This document shows, piece by piece, positions 8,069 to 15,736 of a stretch of 64,000 nucleotides of DNA; the stretch's first letter is position 1, and every line of letters begins with the position of its first letter. Origin of the DNA: AR5 sp041497115. Its GTDB lineage: Bacteria; Methylomirabilota; Methylomirabilia; Rokubacteriales; CSP1-6. The notes beneath the pieces were generated by a model. That model was given only the letters and a program-made list of their open reading frames with translations. It was not told the DNA's origin and searched no databases. The position numbers and the translations under genes are program-made. Location: NCBI GenBank assembly GCA_041497115.1, contig JBGQFW010000002.1:53842-117841 (forward strand), in the 5' to 3' direction.

Positions 8069-9744
8069 CACACCTCCAGGATCATCGGCAGCACCACGGG
8101 CTTGCGCTGCAGGCGCTGGTTGACGAGCTGACGGACGGTCGTGCGGATCCGGCTTCCCATCGCCTCGCGGTCCCACGGCTCGTCGGGCGCGCGCTCGGCG
8201 AGGGCCGCCACCACCGCCGCCCGCAGCTCCTCGAGCAGCGCCTCGTTCTCCCTCACGTGGAACACGCCGCGCGAGGCGATCTCGGGGCCGGTCACGAGCG
8301 CGCCCTTGGCGTCCACCGCCAGCGAGACGGCGATCACGCCGTCGTCGGCGAGGATCTCGCGGTCGCGCAGCACGACCGCGCCGACGTCGCCGATCCCCTT
8401 GCCGTCCACCAGCACGCGGCCGGCAGGAAAGCCGTCCACGACGCGCGCCGCCGTCTTGGTGACCTCGAGACCGGCGCCGTCCTCGATGAGGAAGATCCGG
8501 TCGGCGGGCAGGCCGACCGACGCCGCCAGCCGCGCGTGGCCGAGCAGGTGGCGGTACTCGCCGTGCACGGGGATGAAGTAGCGCGGCCGCGTGAGATTCA
8601 GCATGAGCTTGAGGTCTTCCTGGCTGGCGTGGCCGGAGACGTGCACGAAGGCGTTGTCGTCGTAGAGCACCTCGGCGCCCCGGCGGTACAGGGCGTTGAT
8701 CACGCGGCCGATCGTGCGCTCGTGGCCGGGGATCACGCGGGCGGAGAGGACGACGAGGTCGCCGCGGAGGACCTGCACGTACTTGTGCTCGCCGGCGGCC
8801 ATGAGGGCCAGCGCCGAGTGCGGCTCGCCCTGACTGCCGGTCGAGAGGATGAGCTGGCGCGCCGGCGGCAGCCCGACCACGTCCTCCAGCGGCTGGATGA
8901 GGCCGTCGGGCACCGTGAGATAGCCCAGCTCGGCCGCCATCGCCACGTTGCGGTCCATCGAGCGGCCGAGCAGCGCCACCGTGCGGCCGAAGCGCGCGGC
9001 GAGCGTGAGCACCTGCTGGATGCGGTGGATGTGCGAGGCGAAGGTGGCCAGGATGATGCGCCCGGTGGCGACCGCGAAGCGCTTGGCGAGCGCCGCGCCC
9101 ACCTCGATCTCCGAGCGCGTGTGGCCGGGACGATCCACGTTGGTCGAGTCCGAGCAGAGCACGAGCACGCCCTGCTCGCCCAGCTCGGCGAAGCGCCGAT
9201 AGTCGGAGGGCTGGCCGTCGAGCGGGCTCGGGTCGAGCTTGAAGTCGCCGGTGAGCACGAGCGTGCCGATCGGCGTGTCGATCGCCAGCCCCATGCCGTC
9301 CACGATCGAGTGGGTGACGCGGATCGGCTCGACCCCGAACGGCCCGACCTCGAACCGCTGCCGCGCGCGCATCGGCCGCAGGTCGGCGCCCTCCAGCAGG
9401 CCGTGCTCGCGGAGCTTGTCGCTCACCAGCGCCAGCGTCAGCGGCGTGCCGTACACCGGCACGTGCACCTGGCGCAGCAGGTAGGGGAGCGCGCCGATGT
9501 GGTCCTCGTGCCCGTGGGTCAGCACCACCGCCCGGAACCCCTCGCGGCGGGCGAGCGCGTAGGTGAAGTCGGGGATGACGTAGTCGACGCCGAGCAGCTC
9601 GTCGTCGGGAAACATGAGGCCGCAGTCCACGGCGACGAGGTCGTCCCCGGACTCGATGAGCATCATGTTCAGGCCGATCTCGCCGAGGCCGCCCAGCGGG
9701 ATCAGCCGGATGGCGGGCTCGGCGGCGACGAGCGAGGGCTCCAC
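8068..9744 (-). CDS. rnj: Ribonuclease J
   Basis: 558 residues, normal RNase J length. Metallo-beta-lactamase core with the zinc motif LTHGHEDHIGALPY, CFDS-like segment VLCSDSTN, beta-CASP motifs including HVSGHASQEDLKLML and PVHGEYRHLLGH, and a C-terminal domain ending VVLPMILEV. It is a 5'-3' exo/endoribonuclease for mRNA decay and rRNA maturation. GTG 9744 is preceded by GAAAGGAGTC, a good ribosome site. It is the first gene of the rnj-ftsK-secreted protein operon. Presence of RNase J fits a non-enterobacterial lineage. Confidence 0.95.
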   Translation of the reverse strand: MEPSLVAAEPAIRLIPLGGLGEIGLNMMLIESGDDLVAVDCGLMFPDDELLGVDYVIPDFTYALARREGFRAVVLTHGHEDHIGALPYLLRQVHVPVYGTPLTLALVSDKLREHGLLEGADLRPMRARQRFEVGPFGVEPIRVTHSIVDGMGLAIDTPIGTLVLTGDFKLDPSPLDGQPSDYRRFAELGEQGVLVLCSDSTNVDRPGHTRSEIEVGAALAKRFAVATGRIILATFASHIHRIQQVLTLAARFGRTVALLGRSMDRNVAMAAELGYLTVPDGLIQPLEDVVGLPPARQLILSTGSQGEPHSALALMAAGEHKYVQVLRGDLVVLSARVIPGHERTIGRVINALYRRGAEVLYDDNAFVHVSGHASQEDLKLMLNLTRPRYFIPVHGEYRHLLGHARLAASVGLPADRIFLIEDGAGLEVTKTAARVVDGFPAGRVLVDGKGIGDVGAVVLRDREILADDGVIAVSLAVDAKGALVTGPEIASRGVFHVRENEALLEELRAAVVAALAERAPDEPWDREAMGSRIRTTVRQLVNQRLQRKPVVLPMILEV

Positions 9745-9837
9745 GGCGACTCCTTTCGACGCGTCATGTCATCGTAGCACCCGCCCTCGGCGGGCCGAAG
9801 TTTTGCGGGCCCGGCGCCCCCGCCGGCGCGCCGACGG

Positions 9838-9843
9838 TATAGT
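9838..9843 (+). promoter_or_regulatory. -10-like box close to start codon
   Basis: TATAGT matches the -10 consensus at five of six positions and ends 6 bases before the GTG at 9850, implying a leaderless transcript. No -35 at the right distance. The same 105-bp gap (9745-9849) contains a CCCGCC / GGCGGG inverted repeat near 9780-9795. Confidence 0.4.
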
Positions 9844-9849
9844 GCGCGG

Positions 9850-10467
9850 GTGCCGCTGCGACGGACGCGCTACCCGAGGCTGGACGCGCTCCTCGCGCGC
9901 GAGCTCGTGCGCGAGGAGGAGCCCGCCACCGCGGCGCTCATCCGCGCGCTGGCCGGCGTGCGGCGCCGCGGCGCGTTCACCCGCGCCGAGTTCCTGCGCA
10001 TGTGCCGGTGGAAGAGCCCGCGGGCGCAGCACCTGTGGGAGGCCAACTCTGCCGCGCGCGTGCGCGCGGTATCCCGCGCGGTGCTGGCGACGCGCGACGA
10101 GCGGATCCGGATGGCGCGGCTGACCGGGCTCTCCGGCGTGGGGGTGCCGATGGCCTCGGCGATCCTGACGCTGATCGATCCGCGCCGCTACGGCGTGCTC
10201 GACATCCGCGCCTGGCAGCTCCTGTTCGCGCTCGGCTCGGTCGCCGCCAACCGCCGCGGCCAGGGGTTCACCCTCGCCCAGTGGCAGCAGTACCTCGCCG
10301 CCCTCCGCCACCACGCCCGCCGCCTGCGCGTCACCGCCCGCGCCATCGAGTACACGCTTTTCCTCTGCCACCGCAAACTGCAACAGGGGACGCTCTACGC
10401 GCCCCCTCCGAGTGCTAGAAGCGGGAGGCTTCCTCGAGGCGGCGCACGAGGCCACGCGCCTGGGTGA
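9850..10467 (+). CDS. Helix-hairpin-helix protein, DNA-glycosylase-like fold suspected
   Basis: 205 residues. The central segment LTGLSGVGVPMASAILTLID followed by YGVLDIRAWQLLF looks like the helix-hairpin-helix plus downstream Asp of the HhH-GPD glycosylase superfamily (G-x-G hairpin, then D in VLDIRAW). The catalytic Lys seen in endonuclease III type enzymes is not obvious, so activity is uncertain. It stands alone on the plus strand. Its last 53 bases run into the 3' end of the convergent M23 peptidase gene; the final Arg/Gly-rich residues (SARSGRLPRGGARGHAPG) look like read-through and may not be conserved. Confidence 0.65.
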   Translation: MPLRRTRYPRLDALLARELVREEEPATAALIRALAGVRRRGAFTRAEFLRMCRWKSPRAQHLWEANSAARVRAVSRAVLATRDERIRMARLTGLSGVGVPMASAILTLIDPRRYGVLDIRAWQLLFALGSVAANRRGQGFTLAQWQQYLAALRHHARRLRVTARAIEYTLFLCHRKLQQGTLYAPPPSARSGRLPRGGARGHAPG

Positions 10468-11635
10468 CGAAGCGGCCGTGCTCGGCGCCGGCGAGCGGCT
10501 CGCCGGGGATGAAGCGCTCGCCGAGCGGGTTGACGAACTGGCCGTGGCGGGCGACGCGGTAGTCGAGGTGCGGTCCGGTGCTGAGCCCGGTCGAGCCGAC
10601 GTAGCCGATGACCTGGCGCTGGCGCACGCGGCCGCCCGCGCGCACGCCGGGTGCGAGCCCCGAGAGGTGGTTGTACTGCGTCTCGAAGCCGGCGCGATGG
10701 CGCAGGTGCACCTGGATGCCGTTGCCGCCGTTCCAGCCGGCCGCCACCACCGTGCCGTCGGCGACCGCGCGCACCGGCGTGCCGACCGGTGCGGCGTAGT
10801 CCACGGCGAGGTGCGGCCGCACGCCGCCGAGGATCGGGTGCGGGCGCGCCCAGGTGAAGCCGGAGGTGATCCGGGTGAACTCGAGCGGCGATTTCAGGAA
10901 GCTCTTCCGGAGCGAGCGCCCGTCGGGGTCGTAGTACCCGGCCTGGCCGCCGGCCGGCTCCCAGGCCACACCGGTGAGGACGCGGCCGTCGCTCAGATAC
11001 TGGGCGACCAGGACCTGGCCGTAGTCCACGAACTGATCGCCGGCGTAGCGCTTCTCGACGAGGAGCCGGAAGCGGTCGCCGGCGCGCGTGTCGGCGGTGA
11101 AGTCGAAGTCCGAGGAGAAGATCTCGACGAGCTCCATCACGAGCTGCGGCGACTCGCCGAGGGCCTCCACCGACTCGAACAGCGAGCGTCGCACCTCGCC
11201 GTGCACCGCCTCCACGCGCACGTCGGGGCGCGTCTCCCCCCGGCGCACCTCCCAGCCGGCGCCGGTCGCGACGGCGGCGAAGCCCAGCCACGGGCTCGGC
11301 TCCCAGCGCACCCCGATCGGGTCGCCGTCGAGCGTCCAGGTGATCTCGAGCGCGTCGTGCGGCTTGAGCCGGCGCAGGTCGGCGCCGCTCGCGTAGAGCG
11401 CCGCGGCGACGTCGCTCGCGGCGCGCCGGTCGAACCCCTGGCGGCCGAGCGCCGTCGTGAGGGTGTCACCCGGCCGGAGCGCCACCGTGCTCGTGCGCAC
11501 GGCCGGCGCCGGCGGCGCGGCGGGGGGCGGCGCCACGGCCGTCCGCGACGGCCCGGGCGGCGTGAAGACGCCGAGCGTCGTGGCGGCCAGCAGCGCCGTG
11601 AGGAGCAGCGCGAGCAGCAGCGGACGGCGAGCCAT
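10415..11635 (-). CDS. M23 family metallopeptidase (murein endopeptidase-like)
   Basis: 406 residues. N-terminal signal or anchor LLLALLLTALLAATTLG, then a LysM/OapA-like segment (STVALRPGDTLTTALGRQGF), a beta-rich linker, and a C-terminal LytM/M23 domain with the zinc motif HLAVD (HxxxD) and GLSTGPHLDYRV. Most family members read HLH at the last motif; here the second His is Asp. Start ATG 11635 is preferred over the adjacent TTG 11638 and has GGAAG upstream. It would cut peptidoglycan cross-links in the periplasm. Last gene of the long minus-strand run, 9 bases after the rsmA stop. Confidence 0.9.
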   Translation of the reverse strand: MARRPLLLALLLTALLAATTLGVFTPPGPSRTAVAPPPAAPPAPAVRTSTVALRPGDTLTTALGRQGFDRRAASDVAAALYASGADLRRLKPHDALEITWTLDGDPIGVRWEPSPWLGFAAVATGAGWEVRRGETRPDVRVEAVHGEVRRSLFESVEALGESPQLVMELVEIFSSDFDFTADTRAGDRFRLLVEKRYAGDQFVDYGQVLVAQYLSDGRVLTGVAWEPAGGQAGYYDPDGRSLRKSFLKSPLEFTRITSGFTWARPHPILGGVRPHLAVDYAAPVGTPVRAVADGTVVAAGWNGGNGIQVHLRHRAGFETQYNHLSGLAPGVRAGGRVRQRQVIGYVGSTGLSTGPHLDYRVARHGQFVNPLGERFIPGEPLAGAEHGRFVTQARGLVRRLEEASRF

Positions 11636-11644
11636 CAACTTCCA

Positions 11645-12451
11645 CTATAGCCGAGCGGTCAGCGCGACAAACTCTTCTACGTTGAGGGTTTCGGCCCGGC
11701 GGCCGGGGTCCACCCCAGATGTGGTAGCGGCCTCGCGGGCCGCGGCCAGCGACAGCCCGAGCCCGCCGGCCAGGGCGTTGGCGAGCGTCTTGCGCCGGCT
11801 GCTGAACGCCGCCCGCACGACCTCGCGGAAGCGCCCCTCGAGCGCGGGCGGCACGCGCCGCGTCGCGCGCGGCGTGAGCCGCACCACCGCGGACTCCACC
11901 TGCGGTGGCGGGCGGAACGCGCCCGGCGGCACCCGCAGCGCCACCTCCACCTCGCAGACGGCCTGCGTCAGCACCGAGAGGGCGCCGTAGACCTTGCCGC
12001 CCGGCGGCGCCGCCAGCCGCTCGGCCACCTCGCGCTGGAGCATCACCACCATGCGGTCGAGCGCGGCCCGCGCCTCCAGCAGCGCGGCCACGATGGGCTT
12101 GCTCACGCTGTAGGGCAGGTTGCCGATCACCAGCACCCGGCCGCCCGGCGGCCGGGTCAGCAGGCCGTAGTCCCACGTGCGCGCGTCGGCCTCCAGCGCC
12201 TCGACCGTGGGCAGCCGCCGCCGCAGCCGCTCGAGCAGCGCGCGGTCCACCTCGAGCGCGATGACCCGGCCGCCGCGCCGCGCCAGCTCCTCGGTCAGCG
12301 CGCCCTCGCCGGGGCCGATCTCGACGACGAGGTCCTGCGCCGTCGGCGCGAGCAGATCCACGATGGCGCGGGCGACGCCGGCGTCGCGGAGGAAGTGCTG
12401 GCCGAGCGCCCGGGTTTTACTGGCGTGGGGGGCCCCGACATGGCCCCCCAC
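11645..12451 (-). CDS. rsmA: 16S rRNA (adenine-N6)-dimethyltransferase RsmA/KsgA
   Basis: Dimethylates two adjacent adenosines in helix 45 of 16S rRNA. Motifs: KTRALGQHFLRD at the N-terminus, SAM-binding VVEIGPGEGALTEEL, acidic VIALEVDRAL, catalytic NLPYSVSKPI, and the C-terminal FSSRRKTLANAL. From GTG 12451 the protein is 268 residues, close to E. coli KsgA (273). This GTG is the first triplet of a 27-base perfect hairpin (see repeat at 12425). The only longer start, GTG 12541, overlaps the coaE stop and adds 30 low-complexity residues. No start codon exists between the hairpin and the QHFL motif, so the start is either in the hairpin or upstream of it. Confidence 0.9.
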   Translation of the reverse strand: MGGHVGAPHASKTRALGQHFLRDAGVARAIVDLLAPTAQDLVVEIGPGEGALTEELARRGGRVIALEVDRALLERLRRRLPTVEALEADARTWDYGLLTRPPGGRVLVIGNLPYSVSKPIVAALLEARAALDRMVVMLQREVAERLAAPPGGKVYGALSVLTQAVCEVEVALRVPPGAFRPPPQVESAVVRLTPRATRRVPPALEGRFREVVRAAFSSRRKTLANALAGGLGLSLAAAREAATTSGVDPGRRAETLNVEEFVALTARL

Positions 12452-12495
12452 ACCCCCCCGCTGCTCGGAGCGCCCCGGGGAACCCGTGGCGCTCC
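12425..12495 (-). repeat. Two-hairpin G/C element, copy 1 (before rsmA)
   Basis: First hairpin 12425-12451: arms GTGGGGGGCC and GGCCCCCCAC (10 perfect pairs), loop CCGACAT. Second hairpin 12467-12495: arms GGAGCGCC and GGCGCTCC, a C/T mismatch, inner stem CGGG/CCCG, triloop GAA. Same architecture and loop as the two copies before gpmB, with compensatory changes in both stems. It lies in the coaE-rsmA gap of an otherwise tightly packed run, directly 5' of the rsmA start on the transcribed strand. Confidence 0.8.
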
Positions 12496-12533
12496 TCGAT
12501 TCCCCGCCGCTCCGCGAGCTCGCGCCGCCCTTC

Positions 12534-13163
12534 CTACCCACGCGCGCGGGCCTCGAGGTCGGCGAGGAGGGCGCGATGGACCTCGCGGGTGCGCGCCTCG
12601 GTGGCGGCGCGGTCGCCGGAGTTGTCGATGACGTAGTCGGCCAGTCGCGCCTTGTCTCCCAGCGGCATCTGGCTGGCGATGCGGCGCTCGACGTCGGCGC
12701 GATCGCCGTCGCGGGCGATCGCCCGCTCCCGCTGGGTGGCCTCGTCGGTCACGACGACCACGAGCCGGTCCATCTGGCGGTGGCCGCCCGACTCGATCAT
12801 CACCGGGGCGTCCCACACGACGAGCCCGGCGAAGCCCTGCGCCTCCAGCTCGGCCAGGCGGGCCACGAACCGCTCGCGGATGGCCGGATGGGTGATCGCC
12901 TCGAGCCGTCGGCGCCGCTCGGGCTGGGCGAAGACGACGGCGCCCAGGCGCTTGCGGTCCAGCGTGCCGTCCGCGCGCAGCACCTCGCGGCCGAACTCCC
13001 GGGCGATCGCCTCCAGCGCGGGCCGGCCGGGCTCGACGACCTCGCGGGCCAGGGTGTCGGCGTCGAGGACGACGCACCCCAGGGATTTCAGGATCTCGGC
13101 GACGCTGCTCTTGCCGGTCGCGATGCCGCCGGTGAGGCCGACGAGGAGGAAGCGCCGGCTCAC
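12534..13163 (-). CDS. coaE: Dephospho-CoA kinase
   Basis: 209 residues, last step of coenzyme A synthesis (ATP-dependent phosphorylation of dephospho-CoA). P-loop VGLTGGIATGKSSVAE at the N-terminus, then VLDADTLAREVVEPG (substrate Asp), RRLEAITHP and VVVWDAPVMIESGG-type lid motifs, and TQRERAIARDG. GTG 13163 overlaps the polA TGA by four bases (GTGA) and gives the expected SRRFLLVGLTGG N-terminus. The tail ends in an Arg/Ala-rich stretch just before the hairpin element. Confidence 0.95.
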   Translation of the reverse strand: MSRRFLLVGLTGGIATGKSSVAEILKSLGCVVLDADTLAREVVEPGRPALEAIAREFGREVLRADGTLDRKRLGAVVFAQPERRRRLEAITHPAIRERFVARLAELEAQGFAGLVVWDAPVMIESGGHRQMDRLVVVVTDEATQRERAIARDGDRADVERRIASQMPLGDKARLADYVIDNSGDRAATEARTREVHRALLADLEARARG

Positions 13164-15736
13164 ACCTGGGACCAGTCGAGGCCGGTCTTCACGTCGACGA
13201 CGACGGGCACCGCGAGCGGGAGTGCGGCCTCCATGAGCTGGCGCGCCAGCGCCACGATCGCCTCGACCTCGTCGGGGGGCGCCTCGAACAGCAGCTCGTC
13301 GTGCACCTGCAGCAGCATGCGGCCGCGCAGGCCGCGCTCGCGCAGCGCCGCGTGCGTGCGCACCATGGCGATCTTGATCATGTCGCTGGCGGTCCCCTGC
13401 ACCGGGGCGTTCATGGCCATGCGCTCGGCGGCGTTGCGGGCGACCGGGTTGCTCGAGCGCAGGTCGGGCAGGTAGCGCCGCCGGCCCAGCAGCGTCGTGA
13501 CGAAGCCGCGCTCGCGCCCGTCCTCCAGCGTGCGATCGATGAAGGCGCGCACGCGGGGGTGCGCGGCGAAGTAGGCGTCGATGTACCGCTGCGCCTCCTT
13601 CTGGTCGATCTTGGTCGCCTGCGACAGCCCGAAGGCGGAGACGCCGTAGAGGATCGCGTAGTTCGCGCTCTTGGCGATCGTGCGCTGCAGCGAGGTCACC
13701 GCCCCCGGCTCCAGCCGGAACACCTCGCACGCCGTGCGCGTGTGGATGTCCTCGCCGCGCCGGAACGACTCGATGAGGGCCGGCTCGCCGGAGAGGTGGG
13801 CGAGGATGCGCAGCTCGATCTGCGAGTAGTCGGCCGCCACGAAGCGCCACCCCTCGGCGGGCACGAACGCCGCCCGGATCCGCCGGCCGAGCTCGGTGCG
13901 GATCGGGATGTTCATGAGGTTGGGGTCCTGGCTGGACAGCCGCCCGGTCGCCGCCACCAGCTGGTTGAACGTGGTGTGGATGCGCCCGGTCGCCGGGTTC
14001 ACCAGCCGCGGCAGCGCGTCGGCGTACGTCCCCTTGAGCTTGGCCAGCATGCGGTGCTCGAGCACCCTGCCCGGCAGCGGATGGTCGAGCGCGCTCAGCA
14101 CGTCGGCGTCCGTCGAGTAGCCGGTCTTCGTGCGCCGCAGCGCCGGCAGCTTGAGCTTCTCGAAGAGGATGGCGGCGAGCTGCTTGGGCGAGGCGATCGC
14201 GAACTCCTCGCCGGCCAGCGCGTGGATCTCGCGCGTGAGGTTCTCGAGGTTGCGCTCCAGCTCCTTGGCGAAGGCCTCCAGCCGCTCGGGCTCCACGCGG
14301 ATGCCGAGCTGCTCCATGTCGGCCAGCACCGGCACCAGCGGGCGCTCGATCTCGTCGTAGATGCGCCGCAGCTCGCGCGCGTCCAGGTCGGCGGCGGCGT
14401 GCCGCCAGTAGCGCACGAGCCAGCGCGCCCGCTCGCCCAGCACCGCGCCGAGCGCGTCGTCCACCGCGCGACCCTCGGGCCCGGCGGCGGGCAGCGTCGG
14501 CGGGCACCCGCCGAGCGCCTCCATGCACACCTCGTCGAGGCGGTAGCTCGTCCGGGCCGGATTGAGCAGGTACGACGCCAGCGCGGAGTCCTCGGCGACG
14601 GGCAGCGCGACGCCGGCGGCCAGCCACGCCGCCAGCAGCGGCTTGGCGTCGTGCACGATCAGCGGGCGGGCGCCGAGCGGCGGCGCGCCGGCGATCCAGG
14701 CGGCGCCGGCCGCCTCATGGAAGAGGCCGAGCGCGTCCAGGCGCGGCACGGGCGGGCGCGGATCGCCGACCCAGTCCACCGCCAGCGGCTCGCCCGCGGG
14801 CACCCGGGCCAGATAGTCGGCGAGCGCGTCGGCGGAGTCGAGGCGGGCCACCGGCTCCGCGCTCACCGCCACCGGCGTCGCCGGCAGCTCCTTGACGAGA
14901 CGCGTGAACTCCATCTCCATCCAGAGCGCGCGCAGCTTGATCCAGTCCGGCTCGTCGCGCCGGAACGCTTCGAGGTCGAGCGCCACCGGCGCGCTGCGCG
15001 CGAGCAGGGCCAGCTCGCGCGAGAGCAGCGCCTGCTTGCGGCCGGTCGCCAGCGTCTCGCGCAGCTTGCCGGGGATCAGCGTGAGGTTCTCGTAGACGCG
15101 CTCCACCGAGCCGAACTGGTTGATGAGCTTGACGGCCGTCTTCTCGCCCACCCCCTTGACGCCCGGGATGTTGTCGATCGCGTCGCCCATGAGCGCGAGC
15201 ACGTCGGCGATCTGGCCCGGCTCCACGCCCCACCGCTCGCGCACCTTCGCCTCGTCGTAGACGACCTTCTCGCCGGTGCGGCCGAGCACCGACAGCACGC
15301 GCACGCGGGGGCCGACGAGCTGCAGCAGGTCCTTGTCGCCGCTGACGACGACCACCTCGAGGTCGGGGTGGCGCAGCGCCTGCTCGACCAGCGTGGCCAG
15401 CACGTCGTCGGCCTCGTAGCCCGGCACCTCCACCACCGGCGTCCGCAGCGCCTCGAACAGCCGCCGCACGTACGGCAGCTGGCGCACGAGGTCGTCGGGC
15501 ATGGCCGCGCGCGTCGCCTTGTACTCGGCGTAGAGCTTGTCCCGGAACGTCGGGCCCGGTGGATCCAGCGCGATGCCCAGATAGTCGGGGTGCTCCTCGC
15601 GGACCAGCTTCCAGAGCATGTTGCTGAGGATCAGCACCGCGTGGCTCGGCACGCCCTTGGAGGTGGAGAGGTAGCCGACCGCGTGGTAGGCGCGGAAGAT
15701 GTGCGAGTGCCCGTCGACGATATAGAGCGTCTTCAT
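13160..15736 (-). CDS. polA: DNA polymerase I
   Basis: 858 residues. N-terminal 5'-3' exonuclease/flap domain (YIVDGHSHIFRAY, GYEADDVLATL, VSGDKDLLQL, MGDAIDNIPGVKGVGEKTA), a middle proofreading-like domain, and a C-terminal family A polymerase with motif A DYSQIELRILAHLSG, motif B RTIAKSANYAILYG and motif C LQVHDELLFE. The middle domain looks inactive: the ExoI Asp-x-Glu is replaced (PLAVDWVGDP) and the ExoIII Tyr-x3-Asp is not visible. Such loss is known in Taq-like enzymes. Start ATG 15736 overlaps the glnE stop (ATGA). Functions in Okazaki maturation and repair. Confidence 0.97.
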   Translation of the reverse strand: MKTLYIVDGHSHIFRAYHAVGYLSTSKGVPSHAVLILSNMLWKLVREEHPDYLGIALDPPGPTFRDKLYAEYKATRAAMPDDLVRQLPYVRRLFEALRTPVVEVPGYEADDVLATLVEQALRHPDLEVVVVSGDKDLLQLVGPRVRVLSVLGRTGEKVVYDEAKVRERWGVEPGQIADVLALMGDAIDNIPGVKGVGEKTAVKLINQFGSVERVYENLTLIPGKLRETLATGRKQALLSRELALLARSAPVALDLEAFRRDEPDWIKLRALWMEMEFTRLVKELPATPVAVSAEPVARLDSADALADYLARVPAGEPLAVDWVGDPRPPVPRLDALGLFHEAAGAAWIAGAPPLGARPLIVHDAKPLLAAWLAAGVALPVAEDSALASYLLNPARTSYRLDEVCMEALGGCPPTLPAAGPEGRAVDDALGAVLGERARWLVRYWRHAAADLDARELRRIYDEIERPLVPVLADMEQLGIRVEPERLEAFAKELERNLENLTREIHALAGEEFAIASPKQLAAILFEKLKLPALRRTKTGYSTDADVLSALDHPLPGRVLEHRMLAKLKGTYADALPRLVNPATGRIHTTFNQLVAATGRLSSQDPNLMNIPIRTELGRRIRAAFVPAEGWRFVAADYSQIELRILAHLSGEPALIESFRRGEDIHTRTACEVFRLEPGAVTSLQRTIAKSANYAILYGVSAFGLSQATKIDQKEAQRYIDAYFAAHPRVRAFIDRTLEDGRERGFVTTLLGRRRYLPDLRSSNPVARNAAERMAMNAPVQGTASDMIKIAMVRTHAALRERGLRGRMLLQVHDELLFEAPPDEVEAIVALARQLMEAALPLAVPVVVDVKTGLDWSQV

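Noticed and set aside
12439..12541. Ninety-base N-terminal extension of RsmA from GTG 12541
   Set aside because: It adds 30 residues not typical of the family and lies in a hairpin element; kept as an alternative only.
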